NCBI RefSeq assembly: GCF_032854445.1
Contig: NC_088299.1
Span: forward strand, 6,609,001-6,673,000
Length of the DNA stretch: 64,000 bases
Direction: 5' to 3'
Source of the DNA: Liolophura sinensis
Lineage: Eukaryota > Mollusca > Polyplacophora > Chitonida > Chitonidae
This document shows, piece after piece, positions 1-10,526 of this stretch (positions are counted from its first letter, which is position 1; each line of letters opens with the position of its first letter). The notes under the pieces were generated by a model. It was not told the DNA's origin. It worked only from the letters and a program-made list of their open reading frames with translations, and ran no database searches. The translations under genes and the position numbers were made by a program.

Positions 1-7
1 AAATAGT

Positions 8-91
8 TCTCAGAAGTGGGATTCGAACCCACGCCTGGAGAACCAGACTGCGACCTGAACGCAGCGCCTTAGACCTCTCGGCCATCCTGAC
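8..91 (-). pseudogene. tRNA-Leu(CAG), variant copy
   Basis: Full 84-nt tRNA-Leu with anticodon CAG. The base opposite G1 of the acceptor stem is changed, so G1 faces G72. The A box is altered (plus-strand gacctctcgg where the consensus has gaccgctcgg). The B box and the long variable arm are intact. The broken terminal pair and A-box change make it a probable pseudogene. Confidence 0.8.
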
Positions 92-632
92 TCATGTGTT
101 AGTAAATTACAAATACAGGAGCGTGACTGACGTTTCAAAGGTGAGCAATACAATTTCACCTAATTGAATCAAAAAAATTTGTCTGTATTTTTACAATACT
201 CAAATCTCAGGTGTTTCCGTTAATAAAAATGCATATAATAATAACCGATAAAAGTGTCTCTTCAACGTCGAGTTTTGAGCTTTTTGGCCACCGCTACATC
301 AACCTAGATTCTTGGCCTTTCGTTTATGAGCAACATGGCGTGTACCTGTTGGAAAAGAAAACTGAGCACATTTTTGGTCTTTAATGGATGGATTAAGGCT
401 TTTCCAATGCCATTCCTGCATGCGGAAAAATTCCAGGTTATAACATAACTCAGCGCAACTGAAAAACTTTAGTTATAACAATTTTTTTGAATAGGTTGAC
501 TGAAACGCACGGCAGGTGATGTGACATACAGTCTGAGATGATTAAGCATCTGGGTTAAAGGTGTTTAAAATAGGTCGAAGCGTTCACCGTGTGACGCGCA
601 CACAAAATATTTTTGTACTTCCCAAAAATAGT

Positions 633-716
633 TGTCAGAAGTGGGATTCGAACCCACGCCTGGAAAACCAGACTGAGACCTGAACGCAGCACCTTAGACC
701 GCTCGGCCATCCTGAC
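633..716 (-). tRNA. tRNA-Leu(CAG), variant copy
   Basis: 84 nt with anticodon CAG and intact A and B boxes. A C-to-A change on the plus strand leaves one mismatch in the anticodon stem, and there are two further changes in the variable arm and beside the D stem. An A run just left of the gene (T run on the gene strand) can act as the Pol III terminator. It may be functional or a mild pseudogene. Confidence 0.75.
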
Positions 717-1767
717 TCAGCAGACAACAATTGATAATTGAGGAGCGTGACTGACGCTTTATCATTACGCAAGACAATTTTACCAAATTGGATAAAAAAT
801 TGGTATTATTACAATACTAAAATCTCTGGTGTTTTCATTAAAAAAGGGTATAGAATAATAACCAGTAAAAGTGTCTCATCAAGGTCGAGTCCTGAGATTT
901 TTGCACACCGTTACATTAACCTTGATTCCTGGCCTTTCGTTTATGAGCAACTTGGCGTGTACTAGTTGGAAAAGAAAATCGAGCACATTTGGGTCTAAAA
1001 TGGATGGATTATAGTTTTTAAAATGCCATTCCTGCATGTGGAAAAAAGGCCAGGTTATAACATAATCCTGGGCAACTTAGAAACTTTAGTTATCACAATG
1101 GTTTAAAATAGGTTGACTGCAACACACGGCAGATTGTGTGACATACAGTCTGAAATGATTAAGCATCTGGCTTAAAGGTGTTTAAAATTGTTCGAAGCGT
1201 TCACTGTGTGACCCGCACAAAAATATTTTATGTTAACAAATGATAATTGAGGAGCGTGACTGACGTTTTAAAATTAAAAAATACAATTTTTCCGAATTGC
1301 AGGAAAAAAAATTTTCTGAATTTTTACAATACTGAAATCTCAGGTGTTTACCGTAAAAAAAAACTTCATCAAATAACAATCGGTAAAAGCATCTCATTTG
1401 TGTCGAGTCCAGAGATTTTTTGGCCACCGTTAGATCAGCCTATTTTCTTGGCCTATCGTTTATCAGCTACATGGCTTGTACCAACCGGAAGAGAAAACTC
1501 AGCTCATCGTGGTCTAAAATGGGTGGATTTAAGCTTTTTAAATGTCATTTATGAATGCTGAAAAGACGCCAGGTTTTAACATAATTCCGGGCAGCTGAAA
1601 AACTTTAGTTATAAGAATGGTTTTAAATATATAGACTGCAACAAACGGCAGATTGTGTAACATACAATCTGAAATGATTAAGCATCTGGCTTAAAGGAGT
1701 TTAAAATAGTTCGAAGTGTTCACCGTGTAATACGCACAAAAATAGTTTTATACTTCCTAAAAATAGT

Positions 1768-1851
1768 CATGAGAAGTGGGATTCGAACCCAAGCCTGGAG
1801 AACCAGACTGCGACCTGAAAGCAGCGCCTTAGACCGCTCGGCCATCCTGAC
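1768..1851 (-). pseudogene. tRNA-Leu(CAG), degenerate copy
   Basis: The 3' half of the acceptor stem is scrambled (gtcatgagaag where others read gttgtcagaag). One T-stem pair is lost, and one anticodon-stem base changes beside the loop. The A box is intact. Probably not functional. Confidence 0.8.
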
Positions 1852-2390
1852 TCACATGTTAGCAAATTACAATTCAGGAGCGTGACGGACGTTTCAAAGT
1901 TAAGCAATACAATTTTACCAAACTGAATAAAAAAAATTGTCTGTATTTTTACATTACTGAAATCTCAGGTTTTTCCATTAAAAAAAATGCATATAATAAT
2001 AACCGATAAAAGTGTCTCATCAACGTCGAATCCTGAGCTTTTTGGCCACCGTTACATTGACCTAGATTCTTGGTCTTTCGTTCATTGGCAACATGGCGTG
2101 TACCTGTTGAAAAAGAAAACTAAGCACATTTTGGTCTATAATGGATGGATTAAACCTTTTCAAATGCCATTCCTGCATGTGGAAAAAAGACCAGGTTATA
2201 GCATAACTCTGGGCAACTTAGAAACTTTTGCTATAACAATGGTTTTGAATAGGTTGACTGATACGCACGGCAGATGATGTGACATACAGTCTGAGATGAT
2301 GAAGCATCTGGGTTAAAGGTGTTTAAAGTACTTCGAAGCGTTCACCGTGTGACGCGCACAAAAAATGTTTTTGTAATTCCCAAAAATAGT

Positions 2391-2456
2391 TGTCAGAAGT
2401 GGGATTCGAACCCACTCCTGGAGAACCAGACTGCGACCTGAACGCAACGCCTTAGA
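2391..2456 (-). pseudogene. tRNA-Leu, truncated
   Basis: Matches the tRNA from its 3' end through the anticodon arm, then jumps at 2456/2457 straight into monomer sequence (ggagcgtg). The 5' acceptor strand, D arm and A box are missing, so it cannot be transcribed or folded as a tRNA. The breakpoint is a deletion of the gene's 5' part with its flank. Confidence 0.88.
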
Positions 2457-3481
2457 GGAGCGTGTCTGACGCTTTATCAATAAGCAATACAATTTTACCT
2501 AACTGCATAAAAATATTGGTATTATTACAATACTAAAATCTCTGGTGTTTCCGTTCAAAAAAAATGCATAGAATATTAACCGGTAAAAGTGTCTCATTAA
2601 CGTCAAGTCCCGAGATTTTTGGACACCGTTACATTAACCTAGATTCTTGGCCTTTTGTTTATCGGCAACATGGTGTGTACCAGTTGGAAAAGAAAACCGA
2701 GCACATTTGGATTTAAAGTGGATGGATTACAGTTTTTAAAATTCCATTCCTGCATGTGGGGAAAAGGCCACGTTATAACATAATCCTGGGCAACTTAGAA
2801 ACTTTAGATATAACAATGGTTTTAAATAGGTTAACTGCAATACACAGGAGATTGTGACATACAGTCTGAAATGATTAAGCATCTGGCCTAAAGGTGCTTA
2901 AAATAGTTCGAAGCGTTCACTGTGTGACCCGCACAAAAATATTTTATGTTAACAAATGATAATTGAAGAGCGTGACTGACGTTTCAAAGTTAAAAAATAC
3001 AATTTTTCCAAATTGCATAAAAAAATTTTCTGTATTTTTACAATACTGAAATCTCAGGTGTTTACCGTAAAAAAAAAATTCATAAAATAACAATCGGTAA
3101 AAGCATCTCATTTGTGTCGAGTCCAGAGTTTTTTTGGCCACCGTTAGATCAGCCTATTTTCTTGGCCTATCGTTTATCAGCTACATGGCATGTACCAGCC
3201 GGAAGAGAAAACTCAGCTCATCGTGGTCTAAAATGGGTGGTTTTAAGCTTTTTAATTGTCATTTATGAATGCTGAAAAGACTCCAGGTTATAACATAATT
3301 CCAGGCAGCTGAAAAACTTTAGTTATAAGAATGGTTTTAAATATATAGACTGCAACAAACGGCAGATTGTGTAACATACAATTTAAAATGATTAAGCATC
3401 TGGCTTAAAGGAGTTGAAAATAGTTCGAAGTGTTCACCGTGTAATACGCACAAAAATAGTTTTGTACTTTCTAAAAATAGT

Positions 3482-3565
3482 TGTCAGAAGTGGGATTCGA
3501 ACCCACGCCTGGAGAACCAGACTGCGACCTGAACGCAGCGCCTTAGACCGCTCGGCCATCCTGAC
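3482..3565 (-). tRNA. tRNA-Leu(CAG)
   Basis: Consensus 84-nt nuclear tRNA-Leu decoding CUG. It has a 7-bp acceptor stem (GTCAGGA pairs with TTCTGAC), A box TGGCCGAGCGG, anticodon stem CTGCG/CGCAG around loop TTCAGGT, a long variable arm typical of leucine tRNAs, T arm and B box GGTTCGAATCC, and discriminator A. There is no intron. A run of five T lies six bases past the 3' end on the gene strand, a normal Pol III terminator. This copy is the reference for the array. Confidence 0.95.
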
Positions 3566-3947
3566 TCACATGTTAGCAAATGACAATTCAGGAGCGTGAC
3601 GGACGTTTCAAAGTTAAGCAATACAATTTTACCAAACAGAATAAAAAAAATTGTATGTATTTTTACATTACTGAAATCTCAGGTTTTTCCGTTAAAAAAA
3701 ATGAATATAATAATAACCGATAAAAGTGTCTCATCAACGTCGAGTCCTGAGCTTTTTGGCCACCGTTACATTAACCTAGATTCTTGGCTTTTCGTTTATT
3801 GGCAACATGGCGTGTACCAGTTGGAAAAGAAAATTGAGCACATTTTGGTCTATAATTGATGGATTAAGGCTTTTCAAATGCCATTCCTGCATGTGGAAAA
3901 AAAGGCCAGGTTATAACAGAACTCTGGGCAAGTTATAAAGTTTAGTT

Positions 3948-4718
3948 TGTTACGACCCAAACTGTCTGTATTATAAAGAGATGGCTTGTTCCAAATACAC
4001 GACAGTTTAGTCGCACAAAAAAGTAACCAAAAAAAGCAGATTTTATTTTACAACAATTTATTAGCTTAACAAGAACAGATAATAAGACTTATACAAATAC
4101 TAATGTACTTACGTTTAACAAGAAAGGATAGCAGTATCTATACAAATACTAAAGTACTTACGGTGTCAAGACGAAATGGACGCATATATTCCACAATATA
4201 TATACCACACAGGCATAAATGCTCAGAGGCAAATTCACAGGAGGGAAAATCCACAGTACAACTGAGTGTATGACGAAATATACACAAAATTCCTCAGACA
4301 GGGTCCGTGTACTAATAGGCACTGTGTATACAAGAGCACAAATTAAACATACAAGTTCAGACTGAACAAGTGCTCAGTGGAGATAGGATATAAAAAAGCC
4401 AGAGGCTATACAGACACCACAATTGAGCACAAATGGCCTACTAAAGTAATACACAGCAAAAGCATCCAAGCTCTCAATAATTCTCCTTTCTCCGTTCTCT
4501 ATTCTCTCCCTTTGACCTGCTTTCATAGGTCTTATATAGCCTGGTGGAATTGTCTAGAATAAGAAAATTCCTGAACACTTGATGTAAACAAACAGGCACC
4601 GAACTGAGCGCATTCTGGAATATTCTAAGGTAGAGGCAGACAGCAGGCGCTGAACTCAGCGTATGTAAACAGTGGCAAGCTAAATTTAGAAACTGACGGC
4701 AGTCGTGCACATAACACA
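3948..4718 (-). repeat. 3' LTR of the Gmr1-like element
   Basis: Bounded by TGTTACGACCC at the left and by ACA at the right (minus strand TGTGTTATG...GTAACA), about 770 bp. Immediately outside on the internal side is a purine-rich stretch on the element strand (CTTGAAGGGTGGG) that fits the polypurine tract. The outer edge abuts array sequence (aagtttagtt). There is no second LTR copy in the window, so the boundaries rest on the TG/CA ends and the polypurine tract. The inner end could be 4716. Confidence 0.75.
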
Positions 4719-4847
4719 CCCACCCTTCAAGAAAAAAAAGTTTTCCTAACTTTTTTTTTTACTTACAATATATGTTAAACAATATATGTTAAACAATAAT
4801 ATATACAACATTGTAAAACCACATGTAATTAAACATTTATACACAAA

Positions 4848-6324
4848 TTATACACGAGACAAGCAATCTGCAATAACATTATCTTTTCCCTTTACATGTT
4901 TGATTTCAAGATTGTATTCCTGCAACAATAAACTCCACCGTAACAATCTCTGATTCTTTCCCTTAACTTTCTGTAGAAACACAAGTGGATTGTGATCAGT
5001 ATTTACAATCACAGGTTGTCTCGAAGCTGTTACATAAACTTCAAAATGTTGCAGAGCTAAAATAACAGACAAACATTCTTTTTCAACAGTTGAATAATTT
5101 CTCTGAAACTTGTTAAGTTTACGAGAAATGAAACAAATTGGATGATCAACTGGATGCACCTATAGCAACATCACTTGCATCAACTGCTAACTTAAAAGTT
5201 TTCTCAAAATTAGGTGCTGACAACACAGGCGAGCTTTTAAGCATGGCTTTTATCTCATCAAAAGCAGTCTGGCACTCGTCTGACCAAGTAAACTTGCTGG
5301 ACTTTTTCAACAGATGAGTCAATGGCTCACTAATAGTGGAAAAATTTGGACAGAATTTCCTGTAATATCCAGCCATACCCAAAAAGCGCTTAAGCTGCCT
5401 CTTGTTACAGGGTACAGGAAGTGTAGAAATAGCACTGACCTTAGAGTCAATAGGCTTAACTTGACCTCGGCCGACAATATGACCCAAATATGTGACAGTG
5501 GCACAACAAAATTCACTTTTTACAAGATTGACGGTAAGTTTAGCCTGACTAAGTCTCTTAAACAACTGGCGTATTCTGGAAATGTGCTGTTCCCAAGTGT
5601 CGGTGAAGATAATGACGTCATCTATGTAGACACTACACCCGTCCAAACCGGAAGTGACCTCATTCATCAGGCGTTGATGCGTAGCTGGGCTATTCCTCAT
5701 TCCAAATGGTATTACCTTATACTGAAAGAGTCCATCGGCCGTAGCAAACGCTGAAACTTCACGAGCCCTAGGAGTAAGAGGAACCTGCCAAAACCCTTTT
5801 AACAGATCGAACTTTGATACATGTTTCGCCTGACCAACAGCGTCAATACAGTCATCAATACGAGGTATTGGATAATTGTCTGATTTAGTGACAGCGTTGA
5901 CTTTCCTGTAATCCGTACACATTCTATATGTACCGTCAGGCTTGGGTACCAAAATACATGGTGAACTCCAGTTACTGTGACTAGGCTCGATAAAGTCATT
6001 GTCTAACAGGTACTTAATCTCATTAGAGAGGTACTTAGCCTTCACTGGGTTTAAACTGTAAGGGTGCTGTTTAATAGGTGAGGCATCACCAACATCAACA
6101 TCGTGAAAGATGACATCAGTTCTTGATGGTACATCCGGAAACAAATGTGAAAACTCAAAAACAAGTTCAGACAGTTGCTGTTGCTGAATGGGTTCCAGAT
6201 GTTGCAGTTTAGAATCAAGTTGTTTTAAGACATCTGAATTCTGAAGAATTGAGCTTAGAATCAACCAACTGTTCGCCAATATCATGTGTATTACAGCAAC
6301 TCTGGTCAATGTCAGCAGCAACAA
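4848..6324 (-). pseudogene. pol: Gmr1-like pol: reverse transcriptase and RNase H
   Basis: RT frame 6324-5146, then RNase H in another frame 5159-4848. The RT shows the PKPDGTYRMCTDYRKVN motif, the SKFDLLKGFWQVPL block with its catalytic Asp, and the YIDDVIIF active site. RNase H begins at LAVDASD and carries STVEKE, NTDHNPL and a final DNVIADCLSRV, so all four acidic residues are present. A small deletion just after the VDASDVAIGA segment (around 5155) breaks the frame. The region upstream of RT continues from the integrase C-terminus, consistent with INT-RT order in the living ancestor rather than a later rearrangement. Confidence 0.88.
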
Positions 6325-6389
6325 CTATAACAGAATGTACAGCAGTGTTGTCAGTGTCACTTCTGTTTACATAGGGTTTCAGCATGTTA

Positions 6390-7492
6390 ATATGACATAG
6401 CTGACTTGATTTGCGCCGATCAGGTGTTTTAACAACATAGTTAAGCTCACTCAGCTTTTTGTCAACAACATATGGACCAAAATATCAAAGCATTTACCAG
6501 GTACAGGTAACAATACTAAAACTTTCTGACCAGGTTGAAATGACCGAACAACAGATTTCTCATCATATCTACGTTTCATATTCTTCTGAGTACATTCAAG
6601 ATTGGCTTTAGCTAATTCACATGCTCTGACAAGCTTAGCACGAAAATCAGATACATAATCCAAAATATTTACATTACTTGTGTCATCATTGAGAAACTGT
6701 TCCTTGTAAATTAACAAAGGTCCTCTAACAGTATGTCCAAATACTAAATCAAATGGACTGAAACCCAATGATTCTTGTACTGACTCTCGAACAGCAAACA
6801 TAAGAAATCGAATACCTTCATCCCAGTCTTTCTCTGTATCATAACAATTAGTCTTAATCATGTTCTTTAATGTTTGGTGAAACCTTTCAATTGCACCTTG
6901 GCTTTCTGGGTGGTAGGCAGACGACTTGTATTGTTTAATGCCTAACTGGTACATAACTTGCTGAAAAATACCAGACAAAAAGTTTGAACCTTGATCAGAC
7001 TGTATGGATTTGGGTAAACCAAACAGAGTAAAAAAACCTTGTTAAAGCTTTGACAACAGACTTGGTGTTTATATTCCTTAAAGGAACAGCTTCGGGAAAT
7101 CTGGTTGCTGTACACATAATAGTTAACACATACTGATTCCCAGACTTCGTCTTAGGTAGAGGGCCTACACAATCAATCAATATTTTGCTGAATGGCTCTT
7201 GAAAAGCTGGTACAGGCTCTAATGGTGCCTCAGGAATAGTCTGATTAGGCTTACCCACTACCTGGCATGTATGACATGATTTACAAAACTGGGTTACATC
7301 TCTCTTTAATCCTGGCCAAAAGAAGTGGTTCAGTATCCTGTAGTAGGTCTTGTTAACACCCAAGTGACCAGCTAATGGCATTTCATGTGCCATACGTAAA
7401 ATTTCAGTTCGGTATGCCTTAGGTACAACAATCTGGTGTTTAACAGCCCAGTCATCATCAACAGATACATCAGGTGGTCTCCATTTACGCAT
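6390..7492 (-). pseudogene. Gmr1-like integrase
   Basis: Two frames, 7492-6995 and 6978-6451. The first holds the zinc-binding HHCC domain (HEMPLAGHLG, then CKSCHTCQ) and the first catalytic Asp in LIDCVGPLP. A homopolymer frameshift near 7040 separates it from SDQGSNF (second Asp), which lies at the join of the two frames. The catalytic Glu is in HPESQGAIERFHQ. A second break near 6480 shifts the C-terminal LSELNYVVKTPDRR segment, which continues to about 6390. All catalytic residues are recognisable but no unbroken protein is possible. Confidence 0.87.
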
Positions 7493-7574
7493 AAGTATAT
7501 CAGACTTTTTAGCAGTAACACATAAACCAGTAGGCTTGGAGCCACCCTCCTGTTTTTGCCTTCTCTTTAAAGCA

Positions 7575-8130
7575 TAACAATTTGATATGACATGGCCTGG
7601 CTTCCTACAAAAATTTCATGTAACCCTGCTAAACTGTCTATCAGTAAATGTATGGTCAGACCTTCGTTGAGTAGTGTTCGAAATAACAGGTCTTCTTTGA
7701 TCACCTGATTTGTCAAAATTTTGAGCCTGTTTCGGTGGGCCTGAATTTGAGTCAAATGAACCGCTGGAAAAGGGTTGAGGCTTTCTAAATGTAGACGGCT
7801 TTTTCTGAAATGAGACCTTATGTGTAACCGTGTATGTATCGGCCATAGTGGCTGCTGCTTCTAAGTATCAGCCTGTATGTCCTCAATGAAAGTTCTGACA
7901 TCATCATTAAAACACCTTTTAAAGTCTTCAATCAGAATGATCTGTTTCAACTTTTCATAATCTTTACCTACACTTTTAGCAGAACGCCATCGCTCAAACA
8001 ATTGTTCCTTCTGCCTAGCAAATTCAATGTAAGTCTGATCTCTTTTCTCAAAATTTCTGCCGATAGGCCTCTGGCACAAGCTCATATCTTTTTAAGATAA
8101 CACCTTTCACAAAACCATAATCTGCAGCCT
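7575..8130 (-). pseudogene. Gmr1-like gag fragment
   Basis: Pieces in several frames: a capsid-like helical segment (FARQKEQLFERWRSAK at about 8020) followed by a polar linker (7846-7616) and a CX2CX4HX4C zinc knuckle just below 7616, whose first Cys codon has become a stop through a small indel. The N-terminus of gag is missing at 8130, where array sequence begins. After the knuckle the frame runs within about 100 bp into the integrase, leaving no room for the protease expected there. Confidence 0.75.
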
Positions 8131-9141
8131 GTATCATTAAGCAATACAATTTTACCAAATTGCATAAAAATATTGGTATTATTACAATACTAAAATCTCT
8201 GGTGTTTCCGTTCAAAAAAAATGCATAGAATATTAACCGGTAAAAGTGTCTCATTAACGTCAAGTCCCGAGATTTTTTGACACCGTTACATTAACCTAGA
8301 TTCTTGGCCTTTCGTTTACCGGCAACATGGCGTGTACCAGTTGGAAAAGAAAACCGAGCACATTTGGGTCTAAAATGGATGGATTACAGTTTTTAAAATG
8401 CCATTCCTGCATGTGGAAAAAAAGGCCAGGTTATAACATAATCCTGGGCAACTTAGAAAGTTTAGTTATAAGAATGGTTTAAAATAGGTTGACTGCAACA
8501 CACGGCAGATTGTGTGACATACAGTCTGAAATGATTAAGCATCTGGCTTAAAGGTGTTTAAAATTGTTCGAAGCGTTCACCGTGTGACCCGCACAAAAAT
8601 ATTTTATGTTAACAAATGACAATTGAGGAGCGTGACTGACGTTTTAAAGTTAAAAAATACAATTTTTCCAAATTGCACAAAAAATATTTTCTGTATTTTT
8701 ACAATACTGAAATCTCAGGTGTTTACCGTAAAAAAAACTTCATCAAATAACAGTCGGTAAAAGCATCTCATTTGTGTCGAGTCCAGATTTTTTTTGGCCA
8801 CCGTTAGATCAGCCTATTTTCTGGGCCTATCGTTTATCAGCTACATGGCATGTACCAACCGGAAGAGAAAACTCAGCTCATCGTGGTCTAAAATGGGTGG
8901 ATTTAAGCTTTTAAAATGTCATTTATGAATGTTGAAAAGACGCCAGGTTTTAACATAATTCCGGGCAGCTGAAAAACTTTAGTTATAAGAATGGTTTTAA
9001 ATATATAGACTGTAACAAACGGCAGATTGTGTAACATACAATCTAAAATGATTAAGCATCTGGCTTAAAGCAGTTTAAAATAGTTCGAAGCGTTCACCGT
9101 GTAATAAGCACAAAAATAGTTTTGTACTTCCCAAAAATAGG

Positions 9142-9225
9142 TGTCAGAAGTGGGATTCGAACCCACGCCTGGAGAACCAGACTGCGACCTGAACGCAGCG
9201 CCTTAGACCGCTCGGCCATCCTGAC
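9142..9225 (-). tRNA. tRNA-Leu(CAG)
   Basis: Matches the array consensus over all 84 nt: anticodon CAG, A and B boxes intact, and a T5 terminator on the gene strand in the left flank. Confidence 0.95.
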
Positions 9226-9765
9226 TCACATGTTAGCCAATTACAATTCAGGAGCGTGACTGACGTTTCAAAGTTAAGCAATACAATTTTACCAAACTCA
9301 ATAAAAAAAATTGTCTGTATTTTTACATTACTGAAATCTCAGGTTTTTCCGCTAAAAAAAAATGAATATAATAATAACCGATAAAAGTGGCTTATCAACG
9401 TCGAGTCCTGAGCTTTTTGGCCACCGTTACATTAACCTAGATTCTTGGGCTTTCGTTTATTGGCAACATCGCGTGTACCTGTTGGAAAAGAAAGCTAAGC
9501 ACATTTTGGTCTATAATTGATGGATTAAGGCTTTTCAAATGCCATTCCTGCATGTGGAAAAAAGACCAGGTTATAACAGAACTCTGGGCAACTTAGAAAC
9601 TTTAGTTATAACAATAGTTTTGAATATGTTAACTGCCAAGCACGACAGGTGTTTTGACATACAGTCTGAGATGATGAAGCATCTGGGTTAAAGGTGTTTA
9701 AAGTACTTCGAAGCGTTCACCGTGTGACGCGCACAAAAAATATTTTTGAACTTCCCAAAAATAGT

Positions 9766-9849
9766 TGTCAGAAGTGGGATTCGAACCCACGCCTGAAGAA
9801 ACAAACTGCGACCTGAACGCAGCGCCTTACATCTCGCGGCCATCCTGAC
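9766..9849 (-). pseudogene. tRNA-Leu, degenerate (variant shared with 16772)
   Basis: The anticodon arm still reads CAG, but the variable arm (gaagaaacaaactg) and the D arm/A box (cttacatctcgcggcc) are altered, removing D-stem pairing and the A-box consensus. The same set of changes recurs at 16772-16855, so the two descend from one mutated copy. Confidence 0.85.
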
Positions 9850-10526
9850 TCAGCTGATAGCAAGCGATAACTGAGGAGCGTGACTGACGCTTTATCATTA
9901 CGCAAGACAATTTTACCTAACTGCACAAAAATATTGGTATTATTACAATACTAAAATCTCTGGTGATTCCCTTCATAAAAAAATGCATAGAATATTAACC
10001 GGTAAAAGTGTCACATCAACGTCAAGTCCCGAGATTTTTGGCCACTGTTACATTAACCTAGATTCTTGGCCTTTCGTTTATCGACAACATGGAGTGTACC
10101 AGTTGGAAAAGAAAACCGAGCACATTTGGATCTAAAATGGATGGATTACAGATTTTAAAATTCCATTCCAGCATGTGGAAAAAAGGCCAGGTTATAACAT
10201 AATCCTGGGCAAATTAGAAAGTTTAGTTATAAGAATGGTTTTAAATAGGTTGACTGCAACACACGGCAGATTGTGTGACATACAGTCTGAAATGATTAAG
10301 CATCTGGCTTGAAGGTGTTTAAAATTGTTCGAAGCGTTCACCGTGTATTTTTTTTTTTTTTTTTTTTGAAAATTGTTGAATTTATTCCCAGATTGTCATC
10401 AAATACACAAGATTTCACAATACCCGGCTATCACAAACTTTTGAAATCACAAGGCAGTCTTAATTAAAATAAAATATCACAGAAAAGATGACTGCTTTGT
10501 GAATAGAACAATTGCACATTAGCTGC

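Larger units (their letters stand above)
1..3947 (-). repeat. tRNA-Leu satellite array, block 1
   Basis: Tandem monomers of about 540-625 bp, each homologous along its whole length. Order left to right: tRNA, A (92-632), tRNA, B (717-1230), C (1231-1767), tRNA, A (1852-2390), broken tRNA, B (2457-2945), C (2946-3481), tRNA, A (3566-3947, cut by an LTR element). A monomers carry the gtctcatcaacgtcgag segment with gataaaagtg before it. B monomers start from ctgacgctttatcatta. C monomers carry cgttagatcagcctatttt. The same-type tRNA spacings of about 1.71-1.76 kb define a three-monomer higher-order repeat. The strand given is that of the tRNA genes. The window starts inside the array. Confidence 0.93.
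3948..8130 (-). mobile_element. Gmr1-like Ty3/gypsy LTR retrotransposon, 5'-truncated
   Basis: An LTR retrotransposon on the minus strand. Reading along it: gag fragment (8130-7600), integrase (7492-6390), reverse transcriptase and RNase H (6324-4848), polypurine tract, 3' LTR (4718-3948). Integrase precedes RT, the reverse of ordinary Ty3/gypsy order and the diagnostic layout of Gmr1-like elements (Goodwin and Poulter). The RT itself is Ty3/gypsy type. The 5' LTR and gag start are missing. The right end joins a B monomer mid-unit (cagcctg/tatcattaag), so recombination with the array rather than a clean insertion explains that edge. No protease is visible between the zinc knuckle and the integrase. 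Several frameshifts make it defective. Confidence 0.88.
8131..10347 (-). repeat. tRNA-Leu satellite array, block 2
   Basis: B (8131-8604, its start lost at the LTR element), C (8605-9141), tRNA, A (9226-9765), degenerate tRNA, B (9850-10347) ending at a LINE insertion. The B/C junction at 8605 lacks a tRNA, as at the other standard B/C junctions. Confidence 0.92.

Noticed and set aside
8-91. Reading the tandem tRNA loci as dispersed tRNA-derived SINEs
   Set aside because: Monomers are head-to-tail with shared spacers, have no poly(A) tails or target duplications, and many copies keep full tRNA structure.
1987-2277. Recurrent 60-105 codon frames in the A and C monomers (for example 1987-2277, 16368-16658, 1247-1561)
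   Set aside because: They recur only because the monomers are repeated. Ends and frames shift between copies, no domain is recognisable, and they run through the spacer of a tRNA array.
3414-3599. Short plus-strand frames reading through the tRNA genes (containing RSGIRTHAWRTRLRPERSA)
   Set aside because: Antisense translation of the tRNA-Leu gene itself, a common false ORF.
5314-5754. 146-codon plus-strand frame opposite the LTR element's RT
   Set aside because: Antisense of a clearly homologous RT frame.
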